Of a DNA stretch of 64,000 nt, positions 36,578 through 50,036 are shown piece after piece. Within the stretch, counting starts at the first letter, position 1; every line of letters begins with the position of its first letter. The DNA is from Galbula dea. Lineage: Eukaryota > Chordata > Aves > Piciformes > Galbulidae. The notes below the pieces were generated by a model that was not told the origin of the DNA, ran no database searches, and saw only the letters and a program-made list of their open reading frames with translations. The stretch covers positions 186,001 to 250,000 of the forward strand of contig VWZX01009988.1 of the NCBI GenBank assembly GCA_013399015.1. Direction: 5' to 3'. The position numbers were made by a program, and so were the translations under genes.

Positions 36578-38925
36578 CACTAAGCCTCAAGTGTCATGGG
36601 TCTGGTAGGTGGATTGTTTAACTCAGCCTCTGCTTTTCCAACAGGTGGTTACTGCAGGAGTTGAAGCCATTTCCCAATAGGGAAAAGGAGGAATTTGTGT
36701 GTATTTCATCAAAAGAAGAGAGAACTACTTGTGGCTGATTGCAGAAGTGACCAGAGATGAAGGACTGACAGAGTGCTCAGGCAGCAATGTGCCAACATAC
36801 CCCATGGAGAACTCCATCCTTCTGCCATGGTCCAAAGGAGTTTGCCCTAAGGATGTACTTGGAGGACACATACAGATCAGTGATGTTGCTTGCAAGGAAC
36901 AGCAGGTTTGTAGGACTGAACCAATCCAAACCAGGAAGACAATGAAAACAATAAAGAGAAACTTTAAAGATGCAAACAAATTCCATCTCTGCTCCTTGAT
37001 AATTTTACTCTGAGAGTTATTGCACAAACTGCTCCTTGTCTCATTAACAATAAACCAGCAGCAATTAAGCAAAATGCAGTAAAACTTAAGCAAAATGAGA
37101 TTAAAACAGACTCCCAGATTATTGTAGAACCTCACTAAAATGACAAAGTGATCTTTCAAGCTGAGATCATAAAAAGCTTCCAGTTTGCTTTGAATACAGA
37201 AGTGAGGTGAAGAAATGCTACAGGAAACATCTGTATACAGGCAACATCTCTCCTGGGGAGGGGAGGTGGCCAATAGCTGCAAGCTGCATTAGCATTTATC
37301 CCCATGCAGAGTCACAGTCCAAGCCTACAGTAAGGCTCCCTCTCTTTAGAGAGGAATCCCAGAAGAGGGTAATGAAGATCCACTCCTGGATGGACATCTC
37401 CATCCACACCAAACTATGCAGCCACACAGGATGCTCAGTCAACTCATGGCTCTCATCAACAACACAGAAACAACTGCTAAGCTTTCACAAGTTTTGTTCT
37501 GCCATTCTCTCACTGTCAGCACATCCACACACCCAAGCTGACTCCCTCTTCTCCAACAACTTGTTTTTTTTCTCTGATGAGTTCATTTGTGCAAGATTCC
37601 ATAGAAGCTTCAGTTTTCTGCCCTTCAGAGACACATGAGTTCTGAACACCAGGTATTCTTGAAGCAACATGTGTATGAAATGGTAGAACTGGGCTGCAAA
37701 CACTGGCCCCCAGCCCCCAGACTACAAGGTGAGCAGCTCAGAGGTGCCAAACAGAGACCCTGATCTACCACAGTGGGTTAGCCAACAGGATGGTGTGCCT
37801 CAGGACCCAGCCACGCTGCACACACAGCTCCAAGGCCCTGTGGACAGAAGCACATCTGTGCCTCAGTTTCTGTAAGCCAGGGCTGTTAGCAGATGAGGAT
37901 GCTCTGGCAGCCACTGCTGGCTGACACACAGGAAACAAAGCAGAAACCAGGCAGGCTGGAAGCAGGAGCAGCTGCTGCCTGAGCCAAGGCTCCACTGTTG
38001 GCAGATGTAACATCTTGCATCCTGTCTGGATGGCACAGGGGGGGACCTCTGCCATCACCAAGGGGTGGCAGCTTCATTGCTCTAATATATTACTGACAGC
38101 CCAGCTCTGGTGTTCATCCTTTGCTTTGGCTGGCCCATACACAGTTACTATTTTCCTTCTCATGTTTTCTGGTTTATACTTGAAAAAAAACCAACCAAAA
38201 ACACCAACACAGAAATGATTAAATATGTATGGAGCTTTGTCACTTCCCTCTCTGAGAAAACAAGTGAATTTCCAAGGGTTTAGCAAACTCTCAGGATGTG
38301 CCAAGGGCTGCATCCTTCCAGAGTTTAGATGCCAGTCACTGGTAAAGGTGAGAGGTGTTTGAAAGGCAGCCAGGAGAATCTGGAGGATCCTATTTGACAT
38401 CTACCCTACTGAAAAAAAGCCCAAAGCACAGAGGCCACAACCTCCAGAGCTCCTTGCAGAGCTGCCTGCCTGCTCTGCTCACCACAGCATTCCCCCACAG
38501 CTGCAGCAAAACCAACACATGCTCAGCAGAAAGTTTCCACAGAAAACAGGAAAAGCTTTGCCCTCTCAGCTTGCTGATTTTTTTTTTCCTCCCCCTTCAA
38601 GCAAAGAAGAGAGAGATCAAGGCTGATGAAGTAGCTCTGTCATGAAGCCATTGCTCTGCCTTTAGAAAACCCTGTGCTGACCCAGGCCAAGGGCTGAGGA
38701 GATCATGGCTGAATCAAGCTCAGCCACTGCCCCAGGGAGCTGTGAGCACAGAAGGGAGGTGACAGGAAAGCACTGATCACAAATGAAGGGAGCACAAAGA
38801 AGTCACTTTTGTCCAATAAACTGCAGTATCAAGGTGTGTGGGAATGAACCTATCTGACCTTAATTCCAGCCTCTTCCCTCAGAAAAACCTAAACATTAAA
38901 AACACCACCTGCAGATCTGTATCTT

Positions 38926-39335
38926 GGGACCTCCCCTGCAGGGCTGGGGCCAGCTCTGGAGTCCTCAGCACAGCACAGACATGGACCTGGGGGAGCAGGG
39001 CCAGAGGAGGCCACAGAGATGGCCCAAGAGATGGAGTATCTCCATGTTTTTAGCAGGGCCTGATGTGACAGGACAGGAGGTTATGGTTTGAAACAAAAAG
39101 AGGAGATTTAGACTAGATAGAAGGAAGAAATCTTTTACCCTGAGGGTTGTGAGACCCCGTCCCAGGTTGCCCAGAGAGGTGGGAGATGTCCCATCCCTGG
39201 ATCCATTCCAGGTCAGGTTGTATGGGGCTCTGAACAACCTGATCTAGTTGGAGATGTCCCTGCTGACTGCATTGGGTTGGATTAGATGACCCCTAAGGGT
39301 CCCTTCCAGCCCAAACCATTCTATGATTCTGTGAT
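38926..39335 (+). mobile_element. CR1 3' fragment (about 410 bp)
   Basis: It begins ggacctcccctgcagggc and continues through C-terminal RT remnants with an internal deletion after 39005. It ends at attctatgattctgtgat. Confidence 0.93.
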
Positions 39336-40983
39336 AAAAAGAAGCCAATGCATGATGTGCACCCACATGACATCTCTGTGATGGGAAGCAGACAGCAGTG
39401 GACAACCTCCCTGGCCTGCCTGGCTTCAGTGAAGGTTGTGTGCTGCTGCCTCCAGCAAAAGGATTGAGTCATAACCCAGTGAGCACAAGCCAAGCAGAGG
39501 CAAAGGACCTGAGTCTGGCATTGCAGGGTCTGCTATCTATCACTTCTGTAACTCTGGTAGGAGCTCTGCTGGAGCAGACCCATTTCTCATGCCACCCAGA
39601 AGTCATGCTACTCCCATGCTGCCCAGGGTGAGTTACTCAGTCTGCATAGCTGCAGTTTGCCCAGAGGCTGGCAGCCAGAACAAAGCAGCTTTCTGCTCCA
39701 TACACCAAAAAGCAAGCTTATATTTTCTGTCTTGAAAATGACCATGACATGGCAGGTGAGTAATCTCTGCTGCTGTGAGAAGTTTGCATTCCTCCAGGTC
39801 ACAACCTCACCAGATCTCACAGGATAAACCAGGATCTGGAAGCCACTGCTATTATGCCAGGAGGTCTGCAGAGAAATCCAGGTGTAGATCCAGCAGATGC
39901 TGCCCTGCCAGCAAGAAGCAGCTCCAGCAGTGACTCCAGGCTGGGCTGGGAGGTTGTGACTGAATTCAAGATTCCTTCTGGGCAACCACAGCCTGGAATT
40001 CCCACACTGCTGGACAGGAGGTTTTTACTTCCCTGCTTGCCCTGCAGTGCCATGAGGGGTTGCTGCCTGCTCTCACCCAGCTGCCCTCTCCCTATGGACA
40101 ACACTCCAGCAGCAGAAGCAAGGCACTGAGTTAACCAAGAACCCAAGTGCTCTAATGTCTAGTAAGGGTAGAAGATACTATGGAAATACAAATAAATTAC
40201 TAATTCTCTGAATTAGGATGATGCAAAAGGAGGATGTAGGTGGGAGAATTCCTGCATCTGTCCACAGCCCCTGATGAGGCAAAAATCTAAATCAGATGTT
40301 CCAAAGAAGGGTGTTGCAACCTGAACACAGCATCAACAGGCAAGACTGTATTAAACCAGTCTGTATCTTATTTAAGCAAACACAAAGAGGACAACCTGAA
40401 AGATTTCTGTTTAAGTGACAGAGAAAAAAAATCCCTGCAATTTCAGTGGCAATAATTTAACAGAGGAACTTCCCCCATTGATTCAGGACCAAAGACAATG
40501 GAGTTTTTCCTATCCTCAGTGAAAAGAAAGCCAGAAAGAGAAGAAAATGGTCCTTCTATTCCCTACAGGCAAATACAGAGCTTCTGATCCTATCACTGGG
40601 CTTGCAACCTCCTATTTACAGAAACAGCATTGACTCCTTGGGAGTATACACTGAAATTCATTTGTGTTTTGTCACATAACTGAAACAGTGAAAACAAACC
40701 CAGAAATCCATATTACACACAGTGAGCAGGGGCCTGCCTGTCCCCAGTGCCACCCTTCTCTTGAAAGCTTCCTTGATAAAGACTTTGCTGTGTCTTTGCT
40801 CCATGGCAGGGGAATTGGTGGAAGACTCAGTTTAATTAACACAACTTTTCTCAAGATAAATATTTTCCCAGGCAACTCAGAGCTGCTGAAACACCAGCAC
40901 TGCCAGCTGGGCAGGTGGGAGCAGATCCCCCAATGAAGGCAGAACCAGCTGCAAAAGATGGTGCAGCTCATACACTGCCTCCT

Positions 40984-41600
40984 TCACAGAATCCCAGAAG
41001 CCCAACATGTTGGGGGTTGGAAGGGACCTCTGGGGATCATCCAGTCCAACCCCCCTGCTCCAGCAGGGTCACCCACAGCAGCTTGCCCAGGGTCACCTCC
41101 AGCTGCCTTGGCAATCTCTCCACACAAGGAGACTCCACAGCCTCTCTGCAAAGCCTGGGCCAGGGCTCTGCACCCTCACAACAAACAAGTTTTTGCTCCT
41201 CCTGCTCAGGTGGAACCTCCTGGGTTCCAGTTTGTGCCCAGTGCCCCTTGGCCTGGCCCTGGGCACCACTGAGCAGAGTCTGGCCCCAGCCTCTTGCCCC
41301 CCCTTAAGCCTTCAGCTCTTGCTGAGCATTGATCAGCTCCCCTGTGGGGCTGCTCTTCTCCAGGCTAAGCAGCCCCAGGGCTCTCAGCCTTTCCTCCTGC
41401 CAGAGATGCTCCAGTGCCCTCAGCATCTTCCTAGCCTCTGCTGGACTCTCTCCAGTAGTTCCTTGTTTCTCTTGAACTGAGGAGCCCAGAACTGGACCCA
41501 GGACTCCAGCTGTGGCCTCACTAGGGCACAGCAGATGTGAGGGAGAACCTCCAACAAACTTCTGGCCACATTCTTCTTAATGCACACAACAACCTGCCTC
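40984..41600 (-). mobile_element. CR1 3' fragment, closely related to the copy at 25738
   Basis: It carries a full 3' tail (tcacagaatcccagaagcc) and the gatcatccagtccaaccc block, then a long C-terminal RT segment with only scattered differences from 25738-26264. It extends further upstream in the element than its relative, to the cttcttaatgcac region. Confidence 0.94.
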
Positions 41601-41620
41601 AAACCTCCCCTTGAAAGGAT

Positions 41621-41647
41621 GAGATATATATATATAGATATATATAC
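41621..41647. repeat. (TA)n simple repeat
   Basis: An AT dinucleotide array with one GA interruption, just beyond the CR1 copy that starts at 40984. Confidence 0.88.
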
Positions 41648-44287
41648 TGCAGATGTCTGTGCACACTCAGACATGCATATGTCCATTAGTGGCTCCAGAA
41701 GACAAGCTGCACAGCTCCTTGCAGACAGCTGGGAAGGTGTGAAGCCAGGTTACTGTTGGAAGACCCTGGTGTTCCTCACACCAACAGCATGGAGGTTCCG
41801 AGGCACATGGCATGTTTTAGAGCTCTCTCACTGCCAAACCAAGTTGCAAAAAGCAGAAATAGTTTTAAATCAAGATATACATTTGTTTAACAGGAAAGAA
41901 AATACATGACTGAGTTTGGAGGGAGTGTTGTTAGCTTTGTAGGAAGAAAAGGATCAAGTCTGGACAGTGTTTGCTTCCTTGTCATCACAAGCTCTACAAA
42001 ACTCCCTTGTATGCACATACAAAAATACACCTTCTGCCAGGGAAACAAAGCAGCATTTAATGAGAACCAGAATGTGTTTTGGTTAATTTCCAGGTGATTG
42101 GCCTCTCATTAACAGATACTTTTTCTAGATGAATGCAAATATTTACACAGGGACCCCATGGCTCTGGGTCCATCCGTCCTGGTTTTTCCCCTCATAAACC
42201 TGTTCCTCAGGAATCCACAGCACCAGCATTCACTGGGGGAAGGAGAGAAAACCCAGAGCAGGATTTTCCACCCCAGACAGGATCTCCTCCACACCAGAGT
42301 CTCCACTCTTTTCAATCTGATTGGATTAAAGCAGCAGAAATAATTCCCCATCCTCGACTCCTACACAGGGATGCGGCTAGACCAAATATTCACTCTAGCA
42401 TCTGCTGCTTCCAAAGGACTGTTGTGACTCCACTGGAGAACAGAGGTGGTTTTGGATGAGAAGCTCCCTTCCACTTTGGTGGGACAAATTTACTGAGCAT
42501 ATAGCAACGTGGCAGAACAACCAACAACTCTTTAATAAACTGAAGACCTGTAGATCTCTGCCTGTGCCTGGGAGGTACCAGGCATTCCTAGTTTTAAAAG
42601 ACAATTTACAAACCAAGAAGCCTGGTCCTTTCTTTGCTTTAAGACTCCAGACTGCTTCAGACAATGCCACTTCCTTGCATTGTCCTTCTCCTTATCTCTG
42701 TGAAAGGTCTGAGAGCTCCAAAGGGGAACACACTTCAGGATGCAGGCCTGGAGCACAAAACCATCTGAGTCTACCACAATACCCAGTCCAACAGCTGTAG
42801 GTCATGGACAGACATGGAGTGAAGGACAAACAGGACGAACCACCCCAGAAGAATCTGAGACTTCCAGCCTCACCCCACTCCCAACCAACTGTGCCAAACC
42901 ATCTGAAGTTCACAGCAGGGGAAGGGCCCTGGAGATCTTCAGTGGCACCACCTGAACACATCAGGCAGGGAGGTAAGAGATGAGATCTGTGTTTGCTGCA
43001 TCCACCAGTTGATTTTTGCAAGGCAGATACCTAGACACTTTGGGATTCATCAGAAGCAGCACAATTTTTGTGACTTTCACAGTATTGGCCACTGAAATCA
43101 GACTGGTGAAGGCACCTGCAGATGGAGCTGGTAAATGGAGAAGTGACATTGAGAGTCACCAGTTTGGTTGAAAGCAAGTTACAGAACTTACCCCAAATCA
43201 AAGAGAAAGAAGGGATCTCAGGTATGGCCTAACCTTCAGCAGAGACTGGAGATGCTGCTCTCATAGCTACAGACCAGACCCATTCTGCTAAGAGAGCAAA
43301 GCCATCAGCAAAATGACATCTTCATGTAGATCAGGAGAGTGAGACCACTTCAGTGACACAGAGCTCCACTTGCTAATCCTCATAGACTTCCAGAATTTGT
43401 TTCTAATAGCTAATGAATGAAGAATCAGCCAATTATGTGTACATTTATTACTGTGCTTCTAATGAACTGAAGTGGGAACTTGTGTTTAATTAGAAATGAG
43501 CTCAGGCTGGTGACCAGAGACTCCTCAGAAAGATCAGGTGCAATAAAATCTCAGCACTTCACAACTAAGCTCATCAGGGCTTTGAGCTGGAATGGCATTA
43601 AGGAAATGATCTGGAGATCAAACTTTAGAGGTTTCCAGGCAAATAAATGTTTTTCAAAGCCTGGTTCCAAGTCCTTGTGTGCATAGTCAGCCAGGTAATC
43701 TGCCATCACACTCCTCTGCCTAGCACAGGGCTCGAGAGAAACTAGTTAGGCTTCAGAATGTTCCTTTGGTGATGCTTTTAAAAGATTTGAAATGTCTTTG
43801 GCAAGAAAAAATGGACAAAGATTTCCATGAACACTTCCAACCTGATTTCTTTTCCTTTAAAAGCAGGCTACCTTTTCCTAAGGAGTTAAACCAACAGATC
43901 TTAAACCTGCAGAAAACCTAGATGAAGGAATTACTCATGTGCCTCAGCTACTGACCCAAAAAGCTTCAGCTTTGCAAAGCCTCAGGAGGAAGAATGATTC
44001 AAAAAAACCTCACTTAAGGTGAAATCTGTAACTAATTGTAACAGAGCTCAAAAAATACTCCCTCATTCTTCTAGTGCAAGCAAGAAATTCTTCAGTCGAA
44101 GTCCACAACCAGCTGCACATCTGAACTTCAGATTAAGTGGCTGTTTAAAACAGAACAAAACAAATCCAAACCCAACCAAACCCACCTAAACCCATCAAGT
44201 CAACATCTGTTAGCAAAATGGATCTTCAGCCAGCATTCACCTCTCCTGCTGACCGTATCAGCATGAGGAATAACAAGTTTATGACAG

Positions 44288-44527
44288 TCACAGAATCACT
44301 AAGGCTGGAAGAGACCTCTAGGATCATCAAGTCCAACCATCAACCTGTCACCCCCATGCCACTAAACCATGGCCCTAACTACCACATCTAGATGGTTTTT
44401 AACCCCCCTCCAGGGATGGTGACTCCCCCACTGCCCTGGGCAGCCTGGGCCAATGCCTGACAACTTTCAGGGAAGAAATTTTTCCTGATATCCAGTCTAA
44501 ACCTCCTCTGTGTAACTTGAGGACATT
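44288..44527 (-). mobile_element. CR1 3'-end fragment
   Basis: tcacagaatcactaaggctgg, the aagtccaaccatcaacctg block and the ccagggatggtgactcc segment identify it. It is closely similar to the copy at 61916. Confidence 0.94.
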
Positions 44528-44960
44528 TATGACTAACAACAGCCTAATTTTTGTCCAGATGCTGTGGTTAGATCTAGCAACCCTCAAGTCTTGATTTGGG
44601 ATGGGCTCTCCTGGTGTGTCCCAAAGCAGCAACAGTTCTTTTGCAAAACACCATCTACAAAGCCCAGCACTAAACCTCTGACCAGCAACTCCTTTAAAGG
44701 GCTCCTGAAAAGAAGCCATGAAAGGGCTATGGAAAATGAGCCACGATGACCTCCTCCTCCTTAACACAAAGACCACTTCCATCAGACACAGCAAGCTGGT
44801 TTTGCTGGGCCCAGGGACAGGCAACTGCCTGTTAAAACTGCCCTGTACAGAAGCACCAAGTGTTGTAACATGACTTCTGCCTCTACCTTCCCCTCAATGT
44901 GCAAAACTATGTTTGTAGATGAGACAAGTTTGGAATTGCCTCCAACCTCTTCAGGAAAAG

Positions 44961-45078
44961 TTAAAAATATATATTAATAAAAAATAATAATAAATCTCTT
45001 AAGGGGCCAGCATTCCTGCTTTATGCCTGAGAATTACTAGGCAAAAAAAAAATTAATAATAATGATAATAATAAAAGA
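44961..45078. repeat. Two AT-rich low-complexity tracts
   Basis: ATA/TAATAA-type tracts at 44961-44995 and 45042-45078 are separated by about 45 bases of ordinary sequence. Confidence 0.85.
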
Positions 45079-45639
45079 ATAGCTTCAGGCCTTGCCAGGA
45101 ATGAAGCAGACCTTCTTTTATGGTGTAAGTCTGGTTTATGGTTGCTGTCTCTGCAGACACTGGCTGGCTGTAGGCAGCAGGTAGCAGAGGCTGTTTTCTG
45201 TCTGCTGGGCAGCTGGACTGGACAAGTTTAAAACAGTGAGGGACAGGTTCAGAGAAGGTGTTGGGCCAGGTTTCTGCATGCCCCTGCAGAGAGGCTCCAG
45301 CCACATCTTGTTAAGGAGAGGAACTCGGAGATCTCTCGTTAATGTAACAGCAAGGCCAGGTCTGGAGGAAGAGTTCAGCTCTTTGAACAGAGCAGTTGAC
45401 ATGACTGGAAACACCCAGGCAAGCTCTCAGCCACAGCAGCTCTGCTGCAGGTCAGCAGTGCTGCAGCTCTTGCAAGAGCAAGTCATTAAAAGAAAGGAGC
45501 TGTGGGTGTGAGAACATGAGGGGAGCAAAAGTCCCCTATGGCATGGTGTGACAGGGCAGGTGGCTACTAGACCTTCTGCTGTCTCTGCCACCTGCCCCTC
45601 TCTCAGCAAGCCAATCTGCAGCACAAGTAACTCTCTCTG

Positions 45640-45683
45640 CACGTTTCCTTTCGGTTGCAATCGCCGGTGCGGGTGCGCGGGGT
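45640..45683. promoter_or_regulatory. Isolated CpG cluster in the long intron
   Basis: Seven CpG dinucleotides occur within 38 bases (45642, 45652, 45662, 45665, 45670, 45676, 45678), with further scattered CpGs to about 46035. Noncoding DNA around it is CpG-poor. It may mark an unmethylated regulatory site, an alternative 5' exon or an old repeat remnant; the sequence alone does not decide. Confidence 0.35.
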
Positions 45684-48600
45684 GTGCCCCACAGTGAGGG
45701 GCAGGATGTGGTCCCACACCTCCTGTGCACATCAGCTTACTGCTGCACAAGGTAGAGCACCCCAGCCACAGCCCAGCACCCTGAGGGCTCGGAAACCCTG
45801 CACAAAAACACGGTGTGAAGGTGGCTTCAACCCTCAACTTCTCCACCACCTCGGTAGCTGGCCACAAGCCACCCAGGAGTTCCGTTATGCTCCTCCCCTC
45901 CCAGGCTGCAGCTCGAAGAGCACCTCGACACCAAGACACCTGCTGCATGGCCCTTGGCTCCTGCACCATGCAGGGCTGCAGACCAGAAGGTGGTGCTGCA
46001 AGAATGGTGTAGACCCAACGGCTGACCTGCGCTGGGGTGGAAGATGCTGAATCATCCTCTGAGCTTCCTAAAGCCCCACCACCTACCAGACCTGCTCAAC
46101 CAAAAGCAACAGGGTCCAAAGCTGAAGCAACCCAAGCAATTAATTGGCCAGCTGGGTAGGAGCCCTCTTCTGAGGAACCTGAAATTACAACTTGTGCTTC
46201 TGCTTCGCAACATTTTCCTCTTTGAGTCATTTGCATTCATTGATGAACAGCAGGGTTGTGGGGGAGGAGAACCCTTCATGTGGCTCTGCCATGGCTGCAG
46301 AGAAAGGATGCTTGGGCAGACAGGCAGTGACCTGGCCACACACCCAAAGAGAGATAAACTTGCCTTTTTGCCTTTTTTCTTCCCCCTCCCCAAACCCTTT
46401 TGGCAGCTACTGCTCCTTCCCCCAGCAAAAGTCAGTGGTGTTCTTGCAACAAAACTGGAGCTTAAGAGAAGGGTCCCAGAAATAAGGAAAAATGGTCCTC
46501 CAAAAAAGAGGGAAATTCAAACCTGGATGCAAAAGGGTTAAATTAAAACCCCATGAACTCCATGATAATTGCACAAGTGCTTGTTTGTTTTCACATTGAG
46601 CTTCTGCACAGCTCACAAACCAAACACTAGGACCTGTGGGGGCTCCATGAGCCATTCTGTGATGCCAAGTCCAAACAGCAATGAACTGGTGCAGTTAGCA
46701 AGCATTTGTTTGGGGAGTTCCTATTCTTAGCCCTAGACTGAACAGCAAACAACAGTCATACTCACATTTAGGGGGCACCACAACAATGATACTGTAGTCA
46801 AGGCTCTTCATTTTTTGTAATAAGCATTTCCAGAGAGATTTAAAAGTTGATTTTCAAAGTGTGATGCCACAATCTCATGTGGTTTTCAGAGATCCTCCAA
46901 TGTGAAGACCAGGAGACAGGATGATAAATGGTAAAGCCTGACCTCCTGCTAACCACAGGCTGCAGAACCTCTCAGACATTTCTGCATCAAGCTCATTACT
47001 TGTCCTTGAGCTTCAGCATCTCTTATGAAAACGGAAAGCAGTATTGATTTAAAGACTAGACATGGTGGTAGAAAAAGCAGCTCTCAGTTAAGATGTTCCA
47101 GTGACCAATTTCTTCTCTGCTAAGATTCTGTTCCTTTTTTTCTAGGCTTGCTCTGTCTCACTTCATTGCCCAAACCCTGCATCTATAGAGTTTTAAACTA
47201 GATTTTTGTTGTTGCTGTGTTTGTTCTTCAAGGAGAAATACCCTGACTATCACAAGCCAAGAACAGATCTTTGTGGGGCCTTTCTAAAACCAGGTATATA
47301 TGCTGTAATTCCCCATCTACAATTACTGCTTGAGATCTATTTAGGGTAGGAGAAACATATACATTAAGTTTTAGACCTTATACAAACCCAAAGACAGAGA
47401 ATTCTTGGAAACATGCTTCTCAATCAGCCTTCTATACACCTTACACAAACTTTCTAGCTGCAACTGGTTTTGTGGTCTGCAGAGGCTGACTGTGAGACTG
47501 TGGAATGGCTTTGGATGAGCAGCAATGGTCCAATCCCTCAGCAGCCAGAAACCCTCCTAGTTTTCCCTGGTCATGCAGACCCTACAGTGCTGAAGGTCAA
47601 AGGGGGAAAACAGAAAAGATGTTTCCATTCTTTCCAAACTTGTTGACATTCCCCTACCCACATGTGGCAAAATCCATGTTACTCTTTCTGCAGCACCAAG
47701 ATTTTTAAAATGCTGTTCTTAATACTGCAAACAAGGGAAAAAAAGGGGTTGTTTTGTTGTTGTTTTCTTTTCTTGGCTTTATTAATCACAGAGAGCACAG
47801 CACCTGAGCCTCAAAGTCCAACACCAGGCAACCCTCAGCCCCTGGAGCCTCCCCATTAGATCCCAGTGCATGGCTTGTGGATTGGGAGCAGAGGCTGGTG
47901 GTTTTACAGCTACATTCCTGTTACTTAGAGCAACAATAAATCTGCAGAGCTATTCCAGCCATTTAGAAAGTAAACCTAGGAGCCAGTTGGGTAGCTGTTC
48001 CATCTGGCTGGCAGACTGATGGGAGCTGAGCTGCACTCTTGGAGGAGGGGCTGGGAGTAAGGTCAACCATTAAGACCAGCTCCAGAGATGCTTCCCCCAG
48101 CAGCAGGGAGGAACTGGTTTACTAGAAGACACTGTGTAAATATTTTGCTGAGCTGCAAAAGGAAGAAGCTTCCCCTGGCCCCACAATGACATGTGTCAGG
48201 GTGAGTTCCCAGGAACAATGCTCAATGAGTGCTATTATACGAAAGGGTGTTTATTTCCCACTGCAAAGTGGTTGCCAGAACACACAATCACGAGTCTCAC
48301 CCCACAGCCCCAGAGAAACTCCTCTCCAGAGGAGAATGAGCTGATTCTGCTGGGATTAACTCTTCAGCAGCAACAGCAGCAGGACTTCCCCAGCCCCTGC
48401 ACTGCTTCTACCCCTGACTGAGCAGCACCAGGGGCACAAACATCCCCACTGGCACCCCACCACATCCTGGTGAGCTAATTAAAACTCTTGATTTCAGTGC
48501 AGACAGGTGTGATCAGGGCTCTTCCCACCTCTTCCCTGCTTTCAGTATCTCCACACTCCCCAGAGCTGATGTTCTGCAGGTGATCTCCTTCCCTCCTCCA

Positions 48601-49166
48601 TGAGGCAGTGCAAGGTATAAACTGATCTGAGAGGGTTGCCCTGTCATTCTGGGCAGATCTAATCAACAGCTGATGGGGTTTTATTTCCCTGGGGTATTTC
48701 ATTCTCACTCTGATTGTCATTTTCTTGATGAAGACAGATGAAGGAAGCACCAGGTTACAGAGCCTGTGTTCTTGCAAGTAAAACCAACACTCCTCTGCCC
48801 AGCCTCAGCCAGGGCCCTGCCTTCCACACTTCTGCCCTGATAACAACTCTGATTTCTTTAACTGGCTTTGCACTGGGATGTCAGCTGACCTGGAGGCAGC
48901 CATTCCTGCAATGCACACTAACTAAGACCAGAAATAGGTCCAGTTTGACCCTCTGCTCCTACCCTACTGCCAGCTCCAAACTGAACACGTTTATAGAGCA
49001 GCATGTTTTATCCCCGGATCCAAGTCCTAGTCCAAGAGCAAACCCTAGACACCCTCACAAAACCCAGAAATGGATCATTCCTGCTGAAACAAAGGATCCT
49101 GGAGAAGTGTTGCATGACCAGCCAGTGTAAAAGCTGAGCCTAGGCATCCTGTTTGGTCTCCTGTTA

Positions 49167-49212
49167 TCATAAGATGGCTTGGGTTGGAAGGGACCTTTAA
49201 AGATATCATGAT
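49167..49212 (-). mobile_element. Very short CR1 3'-end remnant
   Basis: Only the terminal stretch atggcttgggttggaaggg plus acctttaaagatatcat is recognisable. Confidence 0.7.
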
Positions 49213-49560
49213 AAGCTTCTCTTTTTCCATTCTAAAGAACCACACTTAAGGAAGCAATGGTATTTTCCTCCAGCTTCCCAGAGAGCAATCTTTCCCTTGA
49301 GTTGTGTGGTGGAGCCTCATCACTTCTTCCAGGAGGGCAAGAGGATCACTGTCTACTTCACTGCAATGTGCTGCAGCTTAATACCACCACAGAAAGCTGT
49401 AGGAAGCAAGAGGTCTTGAGGGTGCTGTCAAGCTCTCAAGGCATTTTCATACAATGAGAGGAGATGGAAGATTACAGACTAGCACCCAGTCCTCTGACAC
49501 CAAGACTGCTTTGACCTCAAAGAGAACAGGATCAGACTGTGGGTTCACGTACATCAACAT

Positions 49561-50036
49561 AGAGTCATAGAATGGTAGGAAAGGACCTTTAAAGGTCATT
49601 TAGTCCAATCCCTCTGCAGTCATCAGGGACATCTGCAACTAGAGCAGGTTGCTCAGAGCCCCAGACAACCTGATCTGGAGTGGTTCCAGGGATGGGACAT
49701 CTCCCACCTCTCTGGGCAACCTGGGACAGGCTCTCACCTCCCTCAGTGGGAAACATTTCTTCCCTCTATCCAGTGTAAATCTCTTCTTTTAGTTCCAAAC
49801 CATCACCCCTTGGTGATGTCTGTCCCAACAGGCCCTGCTGAAAAGTCTGTCCCTATCTTTTTTATAGCCCCTTTAAGTACTGCAAGGCTGCAGCAAGGTC
49901 TCCCCAGAACCTTCTCTTCTCTAGGCTGAACAACCCCAACTGTCTCAGCCTGGCCTCCCAGCAGAGAGCTTCCAGCCCTCACATCATCTTTGCAGCCTCC
50001 TCAGGACCCACTCCAACACATCCATGTCCTTGTGCA
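49561..50036 (-). mobile_element. CR1 3' fragment (about 475 bp)
   Basis: It starts agagtcatagaatggtagg, carries the ctctgcagtcatcagggac block, then C-terminal RT sequence to about tccatgtccttgtgcac. It belongs to the same subfamily as 27326 and 33472. Confidence 0.93.

Noticed and set aside
36725..37282. 185-codon minus-strand open frame
   Set aside because: It has no recognisable domain, the composition of AT-rich intron, and no splice or codon evidence. A frame of this length is possible by chance.
45427..45969. 180-codon minus-strand frame as a gene
   Set aside because: It is Cys/Ser/Pro-rich low-complexity translation over GC-richer DNA with no domain. It is kept only as context for the CpG cluster.
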